From: Desulfobacterales bacterium | GTDB lineage: Bacteria; Desulfobacterota; DSM-4660; Desulfatiglandales; B25-G16 | Assembly (NCBI GenBank): GCA_030672485.1 | Contig: DAOVGH010000044.1 | Coordinates: 1-11,782 of the forward strand | DNA length: 11,782 bases | Reading direction: 5' to 3' | Shown: in pieces, positions 6,395 to 11,782 of the stretch | How positions within the stretch are numbered: position 1 is the stretch's first letter | Layout of the letters: each line of letters opens with the position of its first letter | Notes under the pieces: model-generated | Database searches by the model: none | Told to the model about the DNA's origin: nothing | Seen by the model: only the letters and a program-made list of their open reading frames with translations | Program-made: the position numbers and the translations under genes

Positions 6395-7603
6395 TTACTT
6401 TCCTCGTCTCATGAGATTTGCGATCTTCAATCTAAGACCACTAAGCCCGATAAATCCCTCTGCATCCTTCTGGTTAAATACAGTATCCTCTTCAAATGTC
6501 GCAAATTCATCACTGTAAAGGGAAAAATCAGATTTTCTCCCTACTACGATGCAGTTACCCTTGTACAATTTAAGCCGTACCCTACCAGTAACGTTTTGCT
6601 GGGTCTCATCAATGAGAGATTGGAGCATCTGTCTTTCAGGGGCGAACCAGTAACCATAGTAAATCATCTCGGAATACTTGGGCGTCAGTCCGTCCCTTAT
6701 ATGCATAACCTCTCTGTCCATGGTAATTGATTCCATTGCAATATGGGCAATCCTTAAGATCGTTCCACCCGGGGTCTCGTATACACCCCTTGATTTCATA
6801 CCTACATATCTGTTTTCCACTATATCCACCCGACCGATGCCATTCTTACCACCTAGCTCATTGAGTCTCCTGAGGAGATTTGCAGCCGACAGCCTCTCGC
6901 CATCAACAGCTACAGGATTTCCATTTTCAAAATCTATTTCCACATAGGTGGCCTTGTCCGGGGCATTCCGGGGAGATACGGACATGACAAACATATCTTC
7001 AGATGGCTCTAGCCATGGATCTTCTAAGATACCACCCTCAAAGCTTATATGGAAAAGGTTCCTGTCACTGCTATAAGGTTTTTCCTTGGTAACAGGGATG
7101 TCTATACCCTTTTCCCTGGCGTATCTTATCAGGTCTTCTCTCCCCTTGAAATCCCATATCTTCCATGGAGAGATAATCCTTAGCGTTGGGTCCAGGGCCA
7201 TATAGGCAAGTTCAAATCTAACCTGATCATTGCCCTTTCCCGTGGCACCATGGCTAACTGCATCCGCACCTTTACTTTTGGCCACAGCTACCTGGCGTTT
7301 GGCTATAAGTGGCCTTGCAAGAGAGGTACCCAAAAGGTAGTTATTTTCATAAATGGCATTGGCCCTTAAGGCAGGCCAGATAAATTCCCTTACAAACTCT
7401 TCCCTTAGATCTTCGACAATTACTTCATCTGCACCTGCTTCAAGTGCCCTTTTTTTCAGTCCATCAATATCTTCTTCCTGGCCAAGATCAGCAACATAGG
7501 CAATGACAGCACAATCGTAAGTCTCTTTAAGCCAGGATGGTATAACTGATGTGTCCAGGCCACCGGAATAGGCCAGCACAATCTTCTTTACCTTTTTGGT
7601 CAT
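6395..7603 (-). CDS. argG: argininosuccinate synthase
   Basis: ArgG joins citrulline and aspartate at the expense of ATP (to AMP and pyrophosphate), giving argininosuccinate for ArgH. The product has 402 residues, the standard size. The N-type ATP pyrophosphatase loop is AYSGGLDTSV (11-20). The substrate-binding segment HGATGKGNDQVRFE (118-131) and GTSLARPLIAK (92-102) are intact. AGAGG lies 3-4 nt before the ATG. It is separated from argD by 164 nt that contain an inverted 9-nt period repeat but no argF, the gene that would make its substrate citrulline. Confidence 0.98.
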   Translation of the reverse strand: MTKKVKKIVLAYSGGLDTSVIPSWLKETYDCAVIAYVADLGQEEDIDGLKKRALEAGADEVIVEDLREEFVREFIWPALRANAIYENNYLLGTSLARPLIAKRQVAVAKSKGADAVSHGATGKGNDQVRFELAYMALDPTLRIISPWKIWDFKGREDLIRYAREKGIDIPVTKEKPYSSDRNLFHISFEGGILEDPWLEPSEDMFVMSVSPRNAPDKATYVEIDFENGNPVAVDGERLSAANLLRRLNELGGKNGIGRVDIVENRYVGMKSRGVYETPGGTILRIAHIAMESITMDREVMHIRDGLTPKYSEMIYYGYWFAPERQMLQSLIDETQQNVTGRVRLKLYKGNCIVVGRKSDFSLYSDEFATFEEDTVFNQKDAEGFIGLSGLRLKIANLMRRGK

Positions 7604-7609
7604 TTTCCT

Positions 7610-7681
7610 CTCTCTTTATTCGTGTTTCTTGTGTTAAGGCCCTGTAGACTGTATGAACTCAATAAACCCAACAAACGCCAG
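7610..7681. repeat. 9-nt period inverted repeat in the argD-argG gap
   Basis: The right arm on the plus strand is GAACTCAAT, AAACCCAAC, AAACGCCAG (7655-7681). The left arm read on the minus strand is TAACACAAG, AAACACGAA, TAAAGAGAG (7636-7610), whose last unit merges into the argG Shine-Dalgarno. Both fit the RAACNCAAN unit and face each other; over 21 aligned positions 14 can pair. The loop is about 18 nt. The argG start is at 7603, so a hairpin in the mRNA would sit directly upstream of, or partly over, the ribosome binding site. The rest of the gap (7682-7767) shows nothing I can name. Confidence 0.6.
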
Positions 7682-7767
7682 TGCCTTATCATGATTTTTA
7701 ATAGAGCCTGGGATAGGGCTTATTTTCTGCCCGGGTAAAGATGATAGGTCAAAAGATCTCCTTCGAT

Positions 7768-8961
7768 CTAGATTTGCTTGAATACCTCATCCAGGCAGCT
7801 GATCAATAGGTCAATCTCCTCTTTCCCTATGATCAAGGGAGGGACAAACCTGAGAATTCTTTCCTGGACACAGTTTATCAAGAAACCCCTTTCCATACAG
7901 GCATTTGCAATATCGGCTACCTCTCTGTCCATCCCTAGCCCAAGTATAAGACCTAACCCCCTGACATCTTTTACGATGTTATGCTTTTGTCGAAGGTCGG
8001 TTAGCTTATCCTTGAAGTAATCTCCCATCTCTCTGGCATTTTCAATCCAGCCATCATTAAGAAGGCTTTTTACAACTGCCAGGGCGCCTGCTGTAATGAG
8101 GGGTGTTCCTCCGAATGTTGTGGCATGACTCCCTGGACCAAAGCTATCAGTCAACTCCTCTTTAGCCAGCATGGCACCTATGGGCAGTCCATTACCCAGG
8201 GCCTTGGCCAGGGTCATTATATCAGGCGTTACGCCAAAATGTTGATGGGCAAAGAACCTTCCTGTTCTTCCCATTCCAACCTGGACCTCGTCCAGTATTA
8301 AGAGGATAGCGTGCTCTCTACAGAGCTCTCTGACACTTTTTAGGTAATCAGGATCAGGCACAACAACACCACCTTCGCCCTGTATCGGCTCTAACATTAC
8401 AGCACAGACAGATCCATCTATGGCGGATTTTAGGTTTTCCAGATCGTTAAAAGGCACAAATCTAAAGCCATCAAGCAAAGGGTCAAAACCTTTTTTGATC
8501 TTTTCTTGACCTGTAGCCGAGAGGGTGGCCATTGTCCGGCCGTGAAATGAATTGTCCATGGTTATGATAACATGTCTTTCAGGTCCAAGTTTCTCTTTTG
8601 AGTAGCGCCTGGCCAGTTTTATGGCTGCCTCGTTGGCCTCTGCACCACTGTTACAAAAAAACACCCTGTCTGCAAAGGAGTTCTCTACCAATATCTGGGC
8701 AAGTTCTGTCTGGGGCTGCGTGTAAAAGAGGTTAGAGACATGGACGAGTTTCTTTGACTGCTCGCACAGAGCCTTGCTTACTATAGGTGAGCTGTGTCCA
8801 AGGGTGCAGACAGCTATTCCCGCAACAAAATCAATGTATTCCCTACCATTTTCATCCCACACCCGGCAGCCATCTCCCTTGACGAGGGTGACGGGAGAGC
8901 GCCTGTATGTCTTAAACATGAATGTGTCTGCCCTGTCAATGGTATTAGGGTTAGGATTCAT
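7768..8961 (-). CDS. argD: acetylornithine aminotransferase
   Basis: ArgD converts N-acetylglutamate semialdehyde to N-acetylornithine using glutamate as amino donor and pyridoxal phosphate as cofactor. Many homologues also serve lysine synthesis as DapC. The product has 397 residues, typical length. Class-III aminotransferase features are present: SGAEANEAAIKLAR (105-118, phosphate binding), SFHGRT (138-143), EPIQGEGG (191-198), LDEVQVGMGRTG (223-234, with Asp224 contacting the ring nitrogen), and the Schiff-base Lys253 in LAKALGNGLPIGA. TTFGGTPL (281-288) is also intact. The ATG has GAGG 4 nt upstream. It is separated from argB by 172 nt filled largely by the 8-nt period repeat. Confidence 0.96.
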   Translation of the reverse strand: MNPNPNTIDRADTFMFKTYRRSPVTLVKGDGCRVWDENGREYIDFVAGIAVCTLGHSSPIVSKALCEQSKKLVHVSNLFYTQPQTELAQILVENSFADRVFFCNSGAEANEAAIKLARRYSKEKLGPERHVIITMDNSFHGRTMATLSATGQEKIKKGFDPLLDGFRFVPFNDLENLKSAIDGSVCAVMLEPIQGEGGVVVPDPDYLKSVRELCREHAILLILDEVQVGMGRTGRFFAHQHFGVTPDIMTLAKALGNGLPIGAMLAKEELTDSFGPGSHATTFGGTPLITAGALAVVKSLLNDGWIENAREMGDYFKDKLTDLRQKHNIVKDVRGLGLILGLGMDREVADIANACMERGFLINCVQERILRFVPPLIIGKEEIDLLISCLDEVFKQI

Positions 8962-9021
8962 AACGCCTCATTAAACGTGTCTGAATTTCTATCCGGCTCC
9001 TGTGGGGTCGAGATTTGCCGC

Positions 9022-9118
9022 TGGAGGAATGGAGTGTTGGAGTACTGGAGTATTGGGTGGTAAAGGTGGTCTGCTAAGTTTGCCCATCACTCCAGTAATC
9101 CATTGCTCCAATACTCCA
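9022..9118. repeat. 8-nt period inverted repeat in the argB-argD gap
   Basis: The left arm (9022-9061) is five contiguous 8-mers: TGGAGGAA, TGGAGTGT, TGGAGTAC, TGGAGTAT, TGGGTGGT. The right arm (9087-9118) read on the minus strand is four 8-mers: TGGAGTAT, TGGAGCAA, TGGATTAC, TGGAGTGA. Pairing unit for unit from outside in gives about 24 of 32 matched positions around a loop of about 25 nt. It would form a strong imperfect hairpin in the argBDGH transcript. Next to it, at the argB stop, GGGG (9122-9125) and CCCC (9131-9134) form a further tiny dyad. There is no open frame or transposase, so it is a non-autonomous or structural repeat. Confidence 0.75.
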
Positions 9119-9133
9119 ATTGGGGTGAAGCCC

Positions 9134-10033
9134 CTAAGTTAGAACTATCTCTGTTCCTACTCCTTTATCTGTGAATATCTCCAAAAGCAGGGTATGTTCC
9201 TTCCTGCCATCAATAATATGGACCTTTTCCACTCCACCTTTAAGGGCCTCAAGACTACATTGAAGCTTTGGGATCATCCCTTCTTTGATAGCCCCATCGG
9301 CTATCATTCGGTTGGCATTCTCTGCTGCGAGGCTGTTAATAAGATTACCATCCCCACCAAGAACACCCTCTACATCGGTCAGAAGAATGAGCTTTCCGGC
9401 CTTGAGAGACGATGCAATATGACCGGCCACAAGATCGGCATTTATGTTGTATGTCTCATTGTCTTTGCCAACCCCGACAGGGGCGATAACGGGAATAAAT
9501 TGGTTATCTACAAGGCTGTTTATTATTCGGTTGTCAACCGAGACAACCTCACCCACCAGGCCAATATCTATTATCTCCGGGGGGTTATCAAAGTTGCCCG
9601 CTGTTTTATCGGGATCTGATGTGATCTGAAGCTTTTTGGCAGTGATAAGATTGCCATCTTTACCTGACAGACCAACTGCCTGGCCACCATGTTGATTTAT
9701 AGTGGCTACAATCTCTTTGTTTACCTTACCAGCAAGGACCATCTCCACCACATCCATGGTCTTCTCATCGGTAACCCTGTGGCCTCTAACAAAATTCGAC
9801 TTAATGGACATTTCGCTCAAGAATTTCCCTATCTGAGGCCCCCCTCCATGGACTACCACCGGGTTGATACCAACGTATTTCATGAGGATGATATCTAAGG
9901 CGAAGCCTTTCTTGAGTTTATCATCAACCATAGCATGGCCGCCATATTTGATGACCATTGTCTGCCTATTGAATTTCCTTATATAGGGCAGGGCCTCAAT
10001 CAGGATCCTTGCCCTGTCCAACCCGGTATTCAT
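9134..10033 (-). CDS. argB: acetylglutamate kinase, probably arginine-sensitive
   Basis: ArgB phosphorylates N-acetylglutamate with ATP, the second step of arginine synthesis. The product has 299 residues. Amino-acid-kinase motifs are VIKYGGHAM (27-35, with Lys29), VVVHGGGPQIG (59-69), LAGKVNKEIV (100-109), NINADLVAGHIA (196-207) and EGMIPKL (251-257). An N-terminal helix precedes the core (RARILIEALPYIRKF, 7-21), and the C-terminal stretch VEKVHIIDGRKEHTLLLEIF (268-287) plus GVGTE (291-295) is complete. Both are the features that distinguish hexameric, arginine-inhibited kinases from the dimeric insensitive E. coli type, so feedback control at this step is likely (inference). AAGG lies 5 nt before the ATG, and the hslU stop is 18 nt upstream, so it is probably co-transcribed with hslVU. 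Confidence 0.97.
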   Translation of the reverse strand: MNTGLDRARILIEALPYIRKFNRQTMVIKYGGHAMVDDKLKKGFALDIILMKYVGINPVVVHGGGPQIGKFLSEMSIKSNFVRGHRVTDEKTMDVVEMVLAGKVNKEIVATINQHGGQAVGLSGKDGNLITAKKLQITSDPDKTAGNFDNPPEIIDIGLVGEVVSVDNRIINSLVDNQFIPVIAPVGVGKDNETYNINADLVAGHIASSLKAGKLILLTDVEGVLGGDGNLINSLAAENANRMIADGAIKEGMIPKLQCSLEALKGGVEKVHIIDGRKEHTLLLEIFTDKGVGTEIVLT

Positions 10034-10051
10034 ATGAACCTTGCCTTATTC

Positions 10052-11455
10052 CTAGAGGATATATCTGCTCAGATTTATGTCTTCGAGTATCTCGCTCAAC
10101 TTCTGCCTCACATAATCCTTATCAATAGTCATCTCTTTCTCTTCCATGTCCGACGCATTAAAAGAGATATCGTCTAAAAGTGCCTCCATTACAGTATGCA
10201 ACCGGCGTGCACCTATGTTTTCCATGGTCTCATTGGCCTCGTAAGCCATTTTTGCGATCTGGGTTATGGCGGATTCAGTAAAGTCTAATCTTATTCCCTC
10301 GGTAAACAACAGGGCCTTGTATTGAACTATCAGGGCATTCTGCGGCTCTGTAAGTATCATAACGAAATCCTCCTCTGTGAGAGGGTTCAGCTCTACCCTG
10401 ATAGGGAAACGTCCCTGGAGTTCAGGCAAGAGGTCAGAGGGTTTGCTCCCGTGGAAGGCCCCAGATGCGATGAATAGGATATGATCGGTCTTTACCATTC
10501 CGTATTTTGTAAGCACTGTTGATCCTTCGACTATTGGAAGGAGGTCCCTTTGTACTCCCTCCCTTGATACATCAGGGCCAGATGCTGACTCACTTCCCAC
10601 TATCTTGTCCAGTTCGTCTAGGAAGATTATTCCGTTTTGCTCTGTCCTGCGAATGGCCTTTTCAACAACCTTGTCAAAATCAATCAGCTTTTGTGATTCC
10701 TGCTGTATTATTATCTCGATTGCCTCTTTTACCTTTACCTTCCTCTTTTTGGTCTTGGCCGGCAGAATGTGCCCGAAAATCTCCTTCACGTTCATATCCA
10801 TCTCTTCCAAGCCGGTACCGGAGAATATTTCAATAAGCGGAAACGCCTTATCAGTTACCTCCAACTCCACATACCTTTCATCGAGTTTGCCATTCCTCAT
10901 GAGGCGCCTCAGCTTCTCCCTGGTAGAGTCAAGATCCGCAGGTTCGCTTTTGACTACCTCGAGCATACCTTCCCTTTTTTCCTCGGTATCTTTCTCTATT
11001 TGCTTTCTTGGCTTGGGAAGGAGGATATCTAACAGCTTATCTTCTGCCATCTCGATTGCCTTAGTTTTAACCTTTTGCTGTTCCTCTTGCTTGGCCATAT
11101 TCACAGCCAGCTCGGTCAACTCCCTGATCATACTCTCTACGTCTCTGCCCACATAACCGACTTCGGTGAACTTCGAGGCCTCTATCTTCAAGAAAGGGGA
11201 GTTGGCTAACCGGGCAAGACGTCTTGCTATCTCGGTTTTCCCTACACCTGTGGGGCCTATCATAATGATATTCTTAGGGGCTATTTCGTCTCTCAACTCT
11301 TGAGGAACCTGTTGCCTGCGCCATCTATTCCTGAGGGCTATTGCCACAGAGCGTTTTGCGTTGTCCTGCCCGACTATATATTTATCCAGCTCTGAGACGA
11401 TCTCTTTTGGTGTTAATACCTTGATATCTTTTTCCATCTTGTCATTCTTTTCCAT
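10052..11455 (-). CDS. hslU: HslU, ATPase subunit of the HslVU protease
   Basis: HslU (ClpY) is a hexameric AAA+ unfoldase that feeds proteins into the HslV peptidase. The product has 467 residues. It starts with LTPKEIVSELDKYIVGQ, then has Walker A GPTGVGKT (67-74), pore loop GYVGRD (100-105) and the charged inserted I-domain (about 110-240). Next come Walker B IIFLDELDKI (276-285), the segment RDLLPIVEGS and the sensor-2 region GARRLH (415-420). It ends in LSRYIL, the C-terminal tail that docks into HslV and activates it. Two ATGs are possible (11455 and 11437, i.e. Met1 or Met7). Neither has a strong Shine-Dalgarno; the upstream one is kept. It follows hslV by 53 nt. Confidence 0.97.
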   Translation of the reverse strand: MEKNDKMEKDIKVLTPKEIVSELDKYIVGQDNAKRSVAIALRNRWRRQQVPQELRDEIAPKNIIMIGPTGVGKTEIARRLARLANSPFLKIEASKFTEVGYVGRDVESMIRELTELAVNMAKQEEQQKVKTKAIEMAEDKLLDILLPKPRKQIEKDTEEKREGMLEVVKSEPADLDSTREKLRRLMRNGKLDERYVELEVTDKAFPLIEIFSGTGLEEMDMNVKEIFGHILPAKTKKRKVKVKEAIEIIIQQESQKLIDFDKVVEKAIRRTEQNGIIFLDELDKIVGSESASGPDVSREGVQRDLLPIVEGSTVLTKYGMVKTDHILFIASGAFHGSKPSDLLPELQGRFPIRVELNPLTEEDFVMILTEPQNALIVQYKALLFTEGIRLDFTESAITQIAKMAYEANETMENIGARRLHTVMEALLDDISFNASDMEEKEMTIDKDYVRQKLSEILEDINLSRYIL

Positions 11456-11508
11456 TAGATCGCCGTAAAAGGGTTATGCGGCTGAGATTTAGTACTGTGG
11501 GGTTAGTA

Positions 11509-11782
11509 TTAGATATTTTTTTTTGGATCAGAGAGAGATCTCACCTCAAACTCCTCATTGGTATATAGGCAGATAGAGGCCGCAATTTTCATTGATTCCA
11601 GGGCGATAGATTTGGCATCTAAATTGGAGTGAGCCATGAGTGCCCTGGCAGCAGCTAAGGCGTAGGGGCCTCCGGAGCCAATAGCAGCCACCTCTTCATC
11701 CGGTTCAATCACGTCTCCATTCCCCGATAGTATGAGGGTATGTTCCCTGTCCATGGCAAGGAGCAGGGCCTCTAATCTACGA
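11509..11782 (-). CDS. hslV: HslV, peptidase subunit of the HslVU protease (N-terminus outside window)
   Basis: The frame is open from the window edge to a TAA at 11509-11511, giving about 90 C-terminal residues, roughly half of the usual 175 or so. The visible part starts RRLEALLLAMDREHTLILSG and continues with GNGDVIEPDEEVAAIGSGG, ALAAARALMAH and AASICLYTNEEF, all closely matching the HslV proteasome-like fold. The catalytic N-terminal Thr lies beyond the window. The methionine at 11754 is internal, not the start. It is the first visible gene of the long minus-strand array, and its promoter is not seen. Confidence 0.96.
   Translation of the reverse strand, partial: RRLEALLLAMDREHTLILSGNGDVIEPDEEVAAIGSGGPYALAAARALMAHSNLDAKSIALESMKIAASICLYTNEEFEVRSLSDPKKNI

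Noticed and set aside
7715..7760. AAGGAG followed by TTG, opening a 10-codon peptide after argD
   Set aside because: Too short, with a weak start codon and no recognisable content. At most it could be a relic of a lost argF start, which cannot be shown.
7741..7767. Possible intrinsic terminator after argD (AGATC-GAAGGA-GATCT followed by TTTT on the minus strand)
   Set aside because: The stem is only 5 bp and AT-rich and the T-run is short. The genes downstream appear to belong to the same operon.
4740..9118. CRISPR-like array from the short repeats
   Set aside because: Units are 8 or 9 nt and contiguous, with no spacers of regular length and no cas genes.
9122..9134. GGGG/CCCC dyad at the argB stop as a terminator
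   Set aside because: The stem is 4 bp with no U-tract. It is better treated as the edge of the repeat region.

Overview
The window is about 11.8 kb of compact bacterial chromosome. It looks like a diderm of the Desulfobacterota (former Deltaproteobacteria) type. That inference rests on the gene order hslV-hslU-argB-argD-argG-argH-lptM on one strand, on the LptM lipoprotein following argH, and on the set of small envelope proteins at the left end. The assignment comes from gene content and order only, since no rRNA or marker phylogeny is available here. No tRNA, rRNA, CRISPR array, prophage, insertion sequence or defence system was seen.

Left part (1-2806). The 3' end of a plus-strand alpha/beta hydrolase converges on a minus-strand trio: a small lipoprotein, a TPR protein that overlaps it by 8 nt, and an exported AMIN-AMIN-SPOR protein. 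All three point to the cell envelope or peptidoglycan. The 325-nt gap upstream (2482-2806) carries a textbook sigma-54 -24/-12 promoter facing the trio (2573-2588), with a candidate enhancer-type inverted repeat about 87 nt upstream of the predicted start of transcription. A divergent membrane-anchored zinc peptidase (peptidase-MA type) follows at 2807-3730.

Right part (3733-11782). This is one long minus-strand array, read right to left: hslV (cut by the window edge), hslU, argB, argD, argG, argH, lptM, ybaB/ebfC and recR. HslVU is a two-component ATP-dependent protease. ArgB, ArgD, ArgG and ArgH are four of the enzymes for arginine synthesis from N-acetylglutamate. The ornithine carbamoyltransferase gene argF, often found between argD and argG in this arrangement, is absent here. 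LptM is a 59-residue lipoprotein joined to argH by an ATGA overlap. YbaB and RecR form the usual nucleoid/recombination-repair pair, but without dnaX in front.

The most unusual structure is in the three larger gaps of this array. They hold two families of short-period repeats arranged as inverted repeats. One has an 8-nt period (consensus about TGGAGTAN; argB-argD gap and lptM 3' end). The other has a 9-nt period (consensus about RAACNCAAN; leaders of argG and ybaB). One of the 8-nt elements covers the lptM stop codon and encodes the last residues of LptM. These repeats and the sigma-54 promoter are the parts of the window that ordinary annotation would miss.
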